DNA of 12,184 nt, taken from contig CAVIJJ010000036.1 of NCBI GenBank assembly GCA_963643205.1, positions 1 through 12,184 of the forward strand, read 5' to 3'. Below, piece after piece: positions 1-6,568 of this stretch (positions are counted from its first letter, which is position 1; every line of letters starts with the position of its first letter). The position numbers and the translations under genes are program-made. The stretch comes from Phil1 sp963643205 (lineage in GTDB: Bacteria > Bacillota > Clostridia > Christensenellales > CAG-138). The notes below the pieces were generated by a model. That model made no database searches. It was not told the DNA's origin and worked only from the letters and a program-made list of their open reading frames with translations.

Positions 1-408
1 GTCGTGGAGTCAACAAAAGAGGAGAGAGGCTTGCTTCGCAACTGGTATCAAGGAAAGTGCCAGATGTGTAATACTGTTATTATCGGTTACAATCAAGCAC
101 CGCATTTCATCGCAAAGAACATTATCAATACGCAACATTTGTCAAGTGCGATTCGCCAGACAACCCATCTTGCGTGGAACTCTCTGTGCCTATGTCCGAA
201 TTGTGCAGCAAAGTATGATGTGTGTTCTCGTGATCTGAATGGCCTTTTTGAGCAAATCATGCAAACAGAGATAATTGAAGGCGATCCGGAAAGAATCGTA
301 CTTTCTATCGAATTAGATGGGCAACGCCAAGAGATTCGATATATCCCCAAACACTTTCTTGCCCTAAAAAAGGTTATGCAGTTAATTGATGACGAAACCA
401 AAGAGTAA
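1..408 (+). CDS. C-terminal part of a large protein ending in a cysteine-rich zinc-finger/HNH-like domain (5' end outside window)
   Basis: The reading frame is open from the first base and ends in TAA at 406-408, so this is most likely the 3' part of a gene beginning left of the window. A GTG at 4-6 could serve as a start but has no visible ribosome site. Numbering from that GTG, a CxxC pair (Cys19, Cys22) is followed about 40 residues later by a CxCxxC cluster (Cys62, Cys64, Cys67), a spacing typical of a treble-clef or HNH-like zinc-binding unit. The tail (about residues 95-134) is predicted beta/alpha. From memory it resembles the C-terminal domain of large sacsin-like ATP-binding or NO VEIN-type proteins seen in accessory and defence regions, but this is a weak recognition. 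It may lie outside the mobile element to its right or belong to a larger island. Confidence 0.5.
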   Translation, partial: VVESTKEERGLLRNWYQGKCQMCNTVIIGYNQAPHFIAKNIINTQHLSSAIRQTTHLAWNSLCLCPNCAAKYDVCSRDLNGLFEQIMQTEIIEGDPERIVLSIELDGQRQEIRYIPKHFLALKKVMQLIDDETKE

Positions 409-436
409 TTGTGCCAGAAAAAACTCATAGCAAACC

Positions 437-471
437 GACATCCCACTGTTCATTTTGGACAGTGGGATGTC
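437..471. terminator. Perfect 13-bp hairpin downstream of the left-edge gene
   Basis: Positions 437-449 pair perfectly with 459-471 around a 9-nt loop, starting 28 bases after the stop codon of the left-edge gene. There is no T-tract on either side, so a simple intrinsic terminator is not certain. It could be a terminator of another kind, an mRNA-stabilising structure or a protein site. Confidence 0.45.
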
Positions 472-483
472 AAATTCTTAAAA

Positions 484-540
484 GATTTAACTTCTACACA
501 ACCTTTGTCGAAGTTGCAGTGAAGTGATTTTAACTTCTGC
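484..540. repeat. Two-copy direct repeat (gattTaacttct type)
   Basis: Two near-identical stretches, at about 484-495 and 526-539, share GATTT(T)AACTTCT and are 42 bases apart. They lie just left of the assembly gap. They could be binding sites or part of an element end; two copies are too few to call iterons. Confidence 0.3.
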
Positions 541-577
541 TCAACTTGACTGAAAGTGTTTTTGAACGGAGCTGTTC

Positions 578-587
578 NNNNNNNNNN
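578..587. other. Assembly gap (10 N)
   Basis: Ten consecutive N bases are present. The sequence left (1-577) and right (588 onward) may have been joined by scaffolding, so the true distance and even the adjacency of the two sides are uncertain. This limits any statement on the left end of the mobile element. Confidence 0.98.
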
Positions 588-610
588 GGTAAGCATTCCT
601 TGTGCAAATC

Positions 611-639
611 TTGACAACAGAGGTCGCTGTTTGTATAAT
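611..639 (+). promoter_or_regulatory. Perfect-consensus sigma-70/sigma-A promoter
   Basis: TTGACA at 611-616 and TATAAT at 634-639 are separated by exactly 17 bases, so both hexamers match the housekeeping consensus perfectly. Transcription would start near 646 and run through the structured leader towards mobC. It is the strongest-looking promoter in the accessory part. Confidence 0.8.
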
Positions 640-900
640 AATGTCGTGGTAAGTTTATCCACACTAAAACTGAATATCGAAATGTTCAAACATATTTTAT
701 GAGAGTCGGAATTGTCCGACACGGTATCGGTACACCGGAAGTATCGAACTGCTCCACCACGCCATTGGTTCTGCCGGCGGGAGCTGTATGAAGCAGAACC
801 CGACTTTGATTTTTCAGAGCCGATTACATAGAACATCACTTTGAAGCGAGAGCGATGCTCCCGCCGATTTCTGATGTTTTGTGTAATCGGCTCTTTTTGT
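640..900 (+). ncRNA. Structured leader or small RNA upstream of mobC, with loop-loop complementarity
   Basis: Between the consensus promoter and an intrinsic terminator lies about 250 nt rich in pairing. A small stem (705-710 with 715-720) is followed by hairpin 1, where 767-774 pairs with 793-800. The loop of hairpin 1 holds 775-784. The second, long hairpin (816-828 with 882-894, and 832-838 with 872-878) has a loop that holds 857-866. The segments 775-784 and 857-866 are exact reverse complements over 10 nt, so the loops could kiss or form an alternative fold. A 30-codon frame (ATG 699, TGA 789-791) ends inside hairpin 1 and could be a leader peptide, but it has no Shine-Dalgarno. Whether this is an attenuator for the mob operon or a free-standing small RNA cannot be decided from sequence. 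Confidence 0.5.
816..898 (+). terminator. Strong intrinsic terminator before the mob genes
   Basis: A 13-bp perfect outer stem (816-828 with 882-894) and a 7-bp inner stem (832-838 with 872-878), separated by a 3x3 internal loop, are followed by a T-run at 894-898. It lies 245 bases upstream of mobC, so transcripts from the 611-639 promoter would end here unless the structure is prevented from forming. Confidence 0.75.
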
Positions 901-974
901 TTTGTCATTTTTCCAAAACATCGTTCAGTACCAAATGTGTGAACTTGAAAAATCGGCGAAAACGAAAAGGCTGG

Positions 975-1092
975 GTAGCGTAGAGCAAGATTCTACCATG
1001 GGTCCAAATTTCGCCTATCGCTCACTTTGTCCCTCATGGAATCTTGTTGGGGAGTGCCTTCCCCAAACCCTGCTCTGTTCCGCAAAGCGGAA
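975..1092 (+). other. Putative origin of transfer (oriT) region
   Basis: Three short hairpins lie just upstream of mobC: 980-984 with 992-996; 1047-1053 with 1060-1066 (TTGGGGA / TCCCCAA); and 1078-1083 with 1087-1092. The middle one is followed directly by ACCCTGC (1066-1072). That resembles the inverted repeat plus CCTG|C-like nick region of IncP/MOBP-type origins of transfer (family knowledge). Location next to mobC and the relaxase supports this, but the nick site is inferred. Confidence 0.45.
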
Positions 1093-1142
1093 GCGACACG
1101 GCTACGCCGATTTTCATTTTCAAAAAACGAAGGAGGAAGCGA

Positions 1143-1541
1143 ATGACCAAAACTTACAACACACCGAAACGAACCCACATCGTAAAAACCCGTCTGGATG
1201 ATGAAGAACACGCCGAATTTCTTCACCGCTTGGAGATTTACGACATGAACCAATCGGAATTTATCCGTGAAGCCATCTCCGGTGCAATCATCAAACCAAC
1301 CATCGTGGCAACATTGGTCAGCGATGATCTGCTCGCTGCCATCGGTAAGCTAACCGCCGAATACGGCAGAATCGGCAACAACTTAAATCAGATTGCCCGA
1401 CACCTCAACGAATGGCGCAGTCCCTATCCTGCCATGGCAAAGGAATTGCAGGATGCCGCCGCTGATCTCGCCACGCTGAAATTTGAAGTGATGAAAAAGG
1501 TAGGTGATGCTGTTGGCAACGTTCAAGCATATAAGCTCTAA
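1143..1541 (+). CDS. mobC: MobC-family relaxosome accessory protein
   Basis: This 132-residue protein is a plasmid-mobilization MobC type, which binds near oriT and helps the relaxase nick DNA. The N-terminal part (about residues 11-48) fits a ribbon-helix-helix DNA-binding fold. The central GRIGNNLNQIARHLN segment (residues 75-89) is the hallmark of MobC proteins. The ATG at 1143 is chosen because a strong AAGGAGGA-type ribosome site lies at 1130-1136; the upstream in-frame extension to 1044 runs through the oriT-like hairpins and looks non-coding. Its 3' end overlaps the relaxase start by about 35 bases, which suggests translational coupling. The length is normal for the family. Confidence 0.88.
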   Translation: MTKTYNTPKRTHIVKTRLDDEEHAEFLHRLEIYDMNQSEFIREAISGAIIKPTIVATLVSDDLLAAIGKLTAEYGRIGNNLNQIARHLNEWRSPYPAMAKELQDAAADLATLKFEVMKKVGDAVGNVQAYKL

Positions 1542-3093
1542 AAATGCCGACTACTCCGCCGCCGAAGCATATCTCACTTTTGAACATGATGAGTTTACCA
1601 TGAAGCCCACCCTGGATGAAAAAGGTAGGCTCATACCCAGAGAGAATTACCGCATTGCCACCCTCAACTGCGGTGACGAAGATTTTGCGATTGCTTGTCT
1701 TCGTGCAAATCTCCGCTACGACAAAAATCAAAAACGGGAGGATGTCAAAAGTCACCACTATATTATCAGCTTTGATCCCAAGGATGTTCCCGATCATGGA
1801 TTGACTGTTGACCGAGCGCAGCAGTTAGGCGAGAAATTTTGTAAAAATCATTTTCCCGGACATCAAGCTATCGTTTGCACTCATCCTGACGGGCACAACG
1901 GCAGCGGCAATATTCATGTACACATCGTTATCAATTCTTTGCGAATTATGGAAGTCCCATTCATGCCGTATATGGACAGACCCTGCGATACCCAACCGGG
2001 CATGAAGCACCGATGCACCAACGCAGCTATGGAATATTTCTGTTCCGAGGTCATGGAGATGTGCCACGATGCGGGTCTGTATCAGATTGATCTGCTGAAC
2101 GGAAGCCGAACCCGTATCACCGAGCGAGAGTATTGGGCGAAGAAGAAAGGACAGCTTGCGCTGGATGAAGAAAACGCTGTTCTTGCCGAACAGGGCTTGC
2201 CGGTTAAACAGACTAAGTTTGAAACTGACAAAGATACGCTCCGTAAAGAAATCCGCATGGCACTCTCCGACGCTGTCAGCTTTGAGGACTTTGCCGAAAA
2301 ACTTCTCCGCCGTGGTATTACCGTCAAGGAGAGTCGAGGAAGATTGTCCTACCTCACACCCGACCGCACCAAACCTATCACGGCACGAAAGCTGGGCGAT
2401 GATTTTGATAAAGCTGCTGTGTTCGCCATTTTTGTCAGAAAAGCAAAACGAGTGAGAGCAAAATCCGTTCCGGTCCATTCTGCACAGACCATCCAAGACC
2501 GTGTTAATCAGCAGAACGCCGTTAGCCGCATGGTGGATATGGACGCTGCCAAAGAAAAGGGCAAAGGTTACGAGCATTGGGCAAAGAAGCACAATCTCAA
2601 AAATGCCAGCTGAGCGTATCTGCTGTATCAGGAAATGGGATTTGATTCTCCCGAAGAACTGGCTGCCGCCTGTGATGCCGCCCACGAGAAGCTAAGCAAT
2701 CTTCGTGCCGATATGAAAACCGTGGAAGCTGCAATTGCAGAAAAGAAAGAGCTTCGTAATCATGTGCTGAATTATCTCAAGACCAAATATGTGGTTGATG
2801 AACTGAAAGCCTGCAAGAACGAAAAAGCCCGTCAGAAATATCGTGATGAGCACGACAGCGACTTCATCATTTTGAACGCCGCCAGGCGATACTTCGATTC
2901 CAAGGGATTGAGGAAGCTGCCGAGCCATAAAACATTGCAGACTGATGTGGAGCAGCTCATCAAAGAGAAAAACGAGCTTTACAATCAGTACCAGACCGCC
3001 AAGGAAGAAACATAGCGTCTTGATACCATTCGTCACAATCTTGAACAGACCCTTGTCAGAAAGATTGAACACAAGAAAGAACAGGAGCGATAA
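1507..3093 (+). pseudogene. MobA/MobL-type relaxase gene interrupted by two in-frame stop codons
   Basis: The relaxase nicks oriT and pilots the strand during mobilization. The first segment (1507-2613, 368 residues) holds the whole catalytic domain. It includes HHYIISFDP at residues 83-91 and a three-histidine metal motif in the 126-143 stretch ending HVHIVIN, followed by the conserved GRLSYLTPDRTKPITARKLGDDFD block near 278-301. TGA at 2611-2613 interrupts it, yet the same frame continues with plausible helical sequence to TAG at 3013-3015 and then to TAA at 3091-3093. Each stop is one C-to-T step from a sense codon (CGA, CAG). The nuclease part could still be made; the C-terminal coiled region would be lost. 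The ATG at 1507 is preferred over the adjacent GTG at 1504; both overlap mobC. Confidence 0.82.
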
Positions 3094-3124
3094 TCATTCC
3101 ATTCGATTCGTTTCCGTTCCCATC

Positions 3125-3153
3125 CATCAAGTTCCCAATTTGGGAACTTGATG
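3125..3153. other. Perfect 13-bp hairpin between relaxase and next gene
   Basis: Positions 3125-3137 pair with 3141-3153 around a 3-nt loop. No T-tract follows on either strand, so its role could be mRNA protection, a weak or factor-dependent terminator, or a DNA-binding site. Confidence 0.5.
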
Positions 3154-3180
3154 CCACCAAAGTGAAAGGACAATTCATAT

Positions 3181-3516
3181 ATGAACGAACAAAAGAAAGC
3201 AATCGACATGACACCCGAAGAACTGAACGAATGGCTGGCATCCTTGCCTGCACCGGAGGATGATGTACCTTGCCTGCCGTTCTCTGACCCCGACCCGTAT
3301 TTCAAGTATACACCCTGTGAGCAGGCTCAGAGCCGTTTGTTCAATGAGGACGGGCATCTGACTGTTCACAACTACTGTGCGGCAGAGCTGCCGAAGATCA
3401 CTGTGACCATCCGTTCCGGTCAGACTACTTACCGCTTCAACGGCAGCTATGACGGAACCCGCAGTTTGCCTTCCAAGATTCTTGACCACATGGCAAAGGA
3501 TTCCGAAAAAGTTTAA
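3181..3516 (+). CDS. Small conserved-looking protein of unknown function, IME cargo
   Basis: A 111-residue acidic protein that I do not recognise. It begins with a charged helical stretch (MTPEELNEWLASLP, residues 10-23), has an aromatic and proline-rich middle, and ends with a beta-rich stretch of about residues 70-92 (KITVTIRSGQTTYRFNGSY). No membrane segment or signal peptide is visible. A modest AAAGGA ribosome site at 3165-3170 lies 10 bases before the ATG. Its TAA (3514-3516) overlaps an upstream in-frame ATG of the recombinase frame, so the two are probably co-transcribed. Position between relaxase and recombinase suggests a role in element maintenance or excision, but that is only inference from context. 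Confidence 0.6.
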   Translation: MNEQKKAIDMTPEELNEWLASLPAPEDDVPCLPFSDPDPYFKYTPCEQAQSRLFNEDGHLTVHNYCAAELPKITVTIRSGQTTYRFNGSYDGTRSLPSKILDHMAKDSEKV

Positions 3517-3593
3517 TGACAAAGGAGAAAAATTCAAAAATGTATGATATAATGAACGCAAGTAATCCTGTATTGGTAGACTGCCCGCCGATT

Positions 3594-3600
3594 AAGGAGG
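3594..3600 (+). promoter_or_regulatory. Ribosome binding site deciding the recombinase start
   Basis: AAGGAGG matches the Shine-Dalgarno consensus perfectly and lies 8 bases before ATG 3609, inside the longer open frame that could begin at 3516. Confidence 0.8.
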
Positions 3601-3608
3601 AAGAAGAT

Positions 3609-5255
3609 ATGAATAGGCAGTCTGACAAAATTACCGCTATCTATTGTAGATTAAGTCGTGACGATGAACTGACAGGCGATAGCAACAGCATTGTCAATCA
3701 AAAGGCGATTCTCAAAAGATACGCTAAAGAGCAAGGTTTCAAAAATATCCAGTTTTTCGTGGATGACGGGTACTCCGGTGCGAACTTCAAAAGACCCGAT
3801 TGGCAGCGCATGATCGAACTGGTGGAGAATGACAAAGTAGGTATCATTCTCGCCAAGGACATGAGCCGTATCGGCAGAAACTATTTGGAGGTCGGCATCT
3901 ACACGGAAATTCTCTTTTCCGAACACAACGTCCGCTTCATCGCCGTGAACAGCGGCGTGGACAGTGCCAATCAAGTTGACAACGACTTTACTCCGTTCTT
4001 GAACATTATGAACGAGTTCTATGTTAAGGACAGCAGTAAAAAGGTCAAGGCATCCATGAAGCAGAAAGGCGAATCTGGCGAGTATTTGACCACAAACCCG
4101 CCATACGGCTATATGAAAGACCCCGACAATCCAAAGAGACATTGGATTGTCGACGATGAAGCCGCAGTAGTTGTCCGCCAAATCTTTGCATGGTGCATGG
4201 AGGGCTACGGCCCATCTCAGATCGCCAAGAAGCTGAAAGCAGCAAAGGTGGATTGTCCTACGGTTCATTGGATGAAGATGGGAAGAAATGCTCCTGCCAA
4301 CACACCCGATGACCCTTACGCATGGGCACCACGCACCATCACTGGCATACTGGAAAAACAGGAATACCTTGGTCACATGGTCAACTTCAAAACCCGCAAG
4401 CTGTCATACAAGAGCAAAAAGAAACTCGAAAACCCTCCCGACCAATGGAAGATTTTCGAGAACACCCATGAAGTGATTATTGACGAAGACACCTTCTCCC
4501 GTGTGCAGGAACTTCGCAAGAATAAACGCAGACCTACCCGAACAGGCAAGACCAATATGTTCTCCGGTATCGTCCGCTGCGCCGATTGCGGTGAGAAATT
4601 GTACTACTGCACCAGTAACAGTTTCGAAACCAGACAAGACCACTTCGTATGCTCCACTTCTCGTAAAAAGGGAAAGGATGTCTGCGATACCCACTTCATC
4701 AGAGCCGTGGTACTGGAAGAAGGTACGCTTCAACACATGAGGTTGGTTATCCAGTGTATTGCTGATTATGAAGAGGCTTTCCGCAAGGCATTGGGTGCAA
4801 AGCGAACAGCCGAAGCCAAGAAGGAGCTTTCTGCCAAGAAACTAACCTTGCAGAAGTCCGAAAATCGTCTGGCTGAACTGGACAGATTGTTCAAGCGTAT
4901 TTATGAGGACATGGTCAACGGTAAACTGTCCGAAGTTCGCTTTCAGATGTTGTCTGATGATTATGAGCAGGAACAGGAAGAACTGAGGGCCAAGATTGAA
5001 ATGCTTGAAAACGAAATACAGAATCAAGAAAATCATGTGGAGAGTGTCGATACCTTCATTCGCTTGACGAAGAAGCACTTGTATCTGGAAAAGCTGACAC
5101 CCGAGGTTCTGAATGATATGGTGAAAGCCGTATATGTTCACGCACCGGACAAGTCCAGCGGACACAGGGTACAGGATGTAGACATCAGCTACAATCACAT
5201 CGGCATACTCCCCGCCAATTTACTCTATGACATTATGAACGGAAAAGCGGCATGA
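3609..5255 (+). CDS. Large serine recombinase (TndX/TnpX-type integrase-excisionase)
   Basis: A 548-residue site-specific recombinase, expected to integrate and excise the element. The resolvase-like catalytic domain covers about residues 7-150: the nucleophile is Ser16 in YCRLSRDD, with the arginine-rich KDMSRIGRN at 83-91. A recombinase domain follows (about 160-300). Next is a zinc ribbon with Cys324, Cys327, Cys348 and Cys359, then a long coiled coil (about 395-480). The C-terminal segment (about 495-535) with VQDVDISYNHIG resembles DUF4368. All catalytic features look intact. The ATG at 3609 is chosen because AAGGAGG at 3594-3600 precedes it by 8 bases; an in-frame ATG at 3516 overlaps the previous stop codon and is less likely. 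It is the last gene of the element, as usual for integrases next to an att site. Confidence 0.92.
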   Translation: MNRQSDKITAIYCRLSRDDELTGDSNSIVNQKAILKRYAKEQGFKNIQFFVDDGYSGANFKRPDWQRMIELVENDKVGIILAKDMSRIGRNYLEVGIYTEILFSEHNVRFIAVNSGVDSANQVDNDFTPFLNIMNEFYVKDSSKKVKASMKQKGESGEYLTTNPPYGYMKDPDNPKRHWIVDDEAAVVVRQIFAWCMEGYGPSQIAKKLKAAKVDCPTVHWMKMGRNAPANTPDDPYAWAPRTITGILEKQEYLGHMVNFKTRKLSYKSKKKLENPPDQWKIFENTHEVIIDEDTFSRVQELRKNKRRPTRTGKTNMFSGIVRCADCGEKLYYCTSNSFETRQDHFVCSTSRKKGKDVCDTHFIRAVVLEEGTLQHMRLVIQCIADYEEAFRKALGAKRTAEAKKELSAKKLTLQKSENRLAELDRLFKRIYEDMVNGKLSEVRFQMLSDDYEQEQEELRAKIEMLENEIQNQENHVESVDTFIRLTKKHLYLEKLTPEVLNDMVKAVYVHAPDKSSGHRVQDVDISYNHIGILPANLLYDIMNGKAA

Positions 5256-5270
5256 TTACTCATGCCGCTT
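5245..5270 (-). terminator. Perfect 11-bp hairpin overlapping the recombinase stop codon; terminator-like on the minus strand
   Basis: Positions 5245-5255 pair perfectly with 5260-5270 around a TTAC loop; the recombinase TGA is part of the left arm. On the plus strand no T-run follows. On the minus strand the stem is followed by TTTT, so it could stop transcription arriving from dnaA-dnaN before it enters the element antisense. Confidence 0.5.
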
Positions 5271-5354
5271 CCTGAAAACAATATACTGTTTTATTGGACC
5301 GCCCCCTCCGGCTGCCTTTCTTTATTTTTCCTATTTTATTTTTTATTCTTTTCC
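5256..5354. other. Junction between mobile element and dnaN; no gene
   Basis: About 100 bases separate the recombinase stop from the dnaN stop. The dnaN-proximal half (about 5320-5354) is almost pure pyrimidine, mostly T, on the plus strand. The element's right attachment site must be here, but it cannot be pinpointed. Confidence 0.6.
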
Positions 5355-6470
5355 TTACGCTCCGGTGAAGAGTCTTACCGGCAGGACAAGGTAATAATAA
5401 TTCTCGCCGGTGATGGGGCGGACAACGCAGGGGGAAACGTTGCTGTTGAAATCAAGATAAAGCTCCTCGTCGTCAAGCACCTTGAAAACGTCGGTCAGAT
5501 ACTTGTTGTTGAAGGCGATCTCCATATCGCCGCCCATTGTGGCGCAGGGGACCTCCTCCTTGCTGCGGCCTATTTCGCTGTTGGCGGATATCTCGATTAT
5601 TTCCCGGGAAATAGAAAGCTTGATAAGGTTGGATTTATTTTCCCTTGCCATAAGGGCAACGCGCTCTATGCCCTCCAGAATCTCCCTGCGGTTCACGCGA
5701 ACGCGGGTAACGTGGTCATTCGGCAAAATTTGCTTATACTTTATGAAATCGCCCTCCATAAGCCTGGCAATTATGCGAATGTTGCCGCTTGTGGCGCTAA
5801 GATGCGTGCGGTTTATCATAATGGCGGTTTTTTCGCCCTCGTCCGGCAGTATGCGGGAAATCTCAAGCAGCGACCTTGCGGGAACCACTATTTCCTTTAC
5901 TTCCTTTGTTTCGTTGACTATGGGAAGGGTCCTGAGCGCGAGCCTGTAACCGTCAAGCGCGACAAGGCGCAGGGAATCCTCGCCTATTTCCATAAGGGCG
6001 CCTGTAAGAATGGGCTTTGTATCGTCCTGAGCGGCGGCGAATATGCCCCCGCGAACCATTGTCTTAAAGTCGGCAGGGTCAATTTTAATTGAAAGCCCCT
6101 TGTCAACGTCAAGCATGGAGCGGTATTCCTCCTCCTCCTCGCATTGAACGGTTGTGCGATAGGTGCCGCTTATTATTTCGGCGGTGTTCTTCTTTACCTC
6201 TATTGAAACGCTCTCGCCGGGAAGACGCTTTGCCATTTCGGAAAACAGCCTGCCGGGAAGAACCGTGCCGCCCTGAATTTCTATTACGGCGGGAATTGTA
6301 GCCTCTATCTGAATATTAAGATCCGTGCAGCGCACAAGCAGCTCGTTGTCGCTGGCGTGCATATAAACGCCCTCAAGCACCGGAAGCGTGGTCCTAAGCG
6401 GCAGCGCCTTTGTTACAATTGAAAGTGCCGCGTTCAGCGCGTTTGTATCTACCATCAGTTTCATGCTCAT
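5355..6470 (-). CDS. dnaN: DNA polymerase III beta subunit (sliding clamp)
   Basis: This 371-residue protein forms the ring-shaped clamp that tethers DNA polymerase to the template. The sequence shows the usual three-repeat clamp family features: the N-terminal LPLRTTLPVLEGVYM block near residues 20-35, the GRLFSEMAKRLPGE motif, GALMEIGEDSLRLVALDGYRLALR in the middle repeat, and the C-terminal YYYLVLPVRLFTG, where the clamp's binding pocket lies. Length is normal. The start at 6468-6470 is chosen because AGGAGG (minus strand, 6479-6484) lies 8 bases upstream; the next ATG at 6462-6464 would be 14 bases away. It follows dnaA in the same direction after the origin spacer. The gene is complete, so the element beyond 5354 did not damage it. 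Confidence 0.97.
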   Translation of the reverse strand: MSMKLMVDTNALNAALSIVTKALPLRTTLPVLEGVYMHASDNELLVRCTDLNIQIEATIPAVIEIQGGTVLPGRLFSEMAKRLPGESVSIEVKKNTAEIISGTYRTTVQCEEEEEYRSMLDVDKGLSIKIDPADFKTMVRGGIFAAAQDDTKPILTGALMEIGEDSLRLVALDGYRLALRTLPIVNETKEVKEIVVPARSLLEISRILPDEGEKTAIMINRTHLSATSGNIRIIARLMEGDFIKYKQILPNDHVTRVRVNRREILEGIERVALMARENKSNLIKLSISREIIEISANSEIGRSKEEVPCATMGGDMEIAFNNKYLTDVFKVLDDEELYLDFNSNVSPCVVRPITGENYYYLVLPVRLFTGA

Positions 6471-6519
6471 ATATCTGTCCTCCTCTTTGTGTACAACTCG
6501 TTCGGGATTTATCCACACC

Positions 6520-6531
6520 CTCTTATAAGAG
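6520..6531. repeat. 12-bp palindrome between dnaN and the origin unwinding region
   Basis: CTCTTATAAGAG is a perfect palindrome lying 3 bases right of the DnaA box at 6509-6517 and just left of the AT-rich stretch. It could be a regulator site for dnaN transcription or for initiation control; no known motif recognised. Confidence 0.4.
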
Positions 6532-6547
6532 TGTCCTTATATATTAA

Positions 6548-6568
6548 CAGCAGCAGTAGCAGCAGTAG
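6548..6568 (+). repeat. Triplet tract resembling a DnaA-trio unwinding element
   Basis: Seven consecutive triplets read CAG three times, TAG, CAG twice, TAG; the preceding bases TAA (6545-6547) also fit the trio pattern. The DnaA-trio is described as 3'-(G/A)A(T/A)-5' repeats next to a DnaA box. Here the tract ends 9 bases from the box at 6578-6586 and runs away from it in the correct polarity. Most triplets have C where T is usual. Confidence 0.55.

Larger units (their letters stand above)
588..5354 (+). mobile_element. Integrative and mobilizable element (MobC / MobA-type relaxase / large serine recombinase), ends unresolved
   Basis: A relaxosome accessory gene, a relaxase gene (interrupted), a small unknown gene and a large serine recombinase lie head to tail on the plus strand, preceded by an oriT-like hairpin region. 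No coupling protein or type IV secretion genes are visible, so this is a mobilizable rather than self-conjugative unit, or only part of a larger one. The right end must fall in 5256-5354, because dnaN ends at 5355. The left end is either near the N gap or further left. Large serine recombinases do not leave long direct repeats, so att sites cannot be defined from one insertion. Its position directly after dnaN replaces the usual yaaA/recF/gyrB continuation. Confidence 0.7.

Noticed and set aside
450..908. 152-codon minus-strand frame
   Set aside because: It spans the N gap, the consensus promoter and the terminator stem, so it is not a credible gene.
902..1201. 99-codon open frame across the oriT-like region
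   Set aside because: It runs through hairpins and into mobC in another frame, has no ribosome site and no recognisable sequence.
2611..3015. Alternative genetic code (TGA and TAG as sense codons)
   Set aside because: dnaA, dnaN, rnpA, yidC and the recombinase are free of internal TGA/TAG, and several genes here end in TGA.
447..5300. Similar strings ACTGTT...GGAC at about 445-460 and 5286-5300 as att repeats
   Set aside because: The inner bases and spacing differ and the left copy is part of a hairpin; the match is too short to define attachment sites.
5262..6092. 276-codon open frame on the plus strand
   Set aside because: It is antisense to dnaN, which has full family features, and its translation has no recognisable domain.
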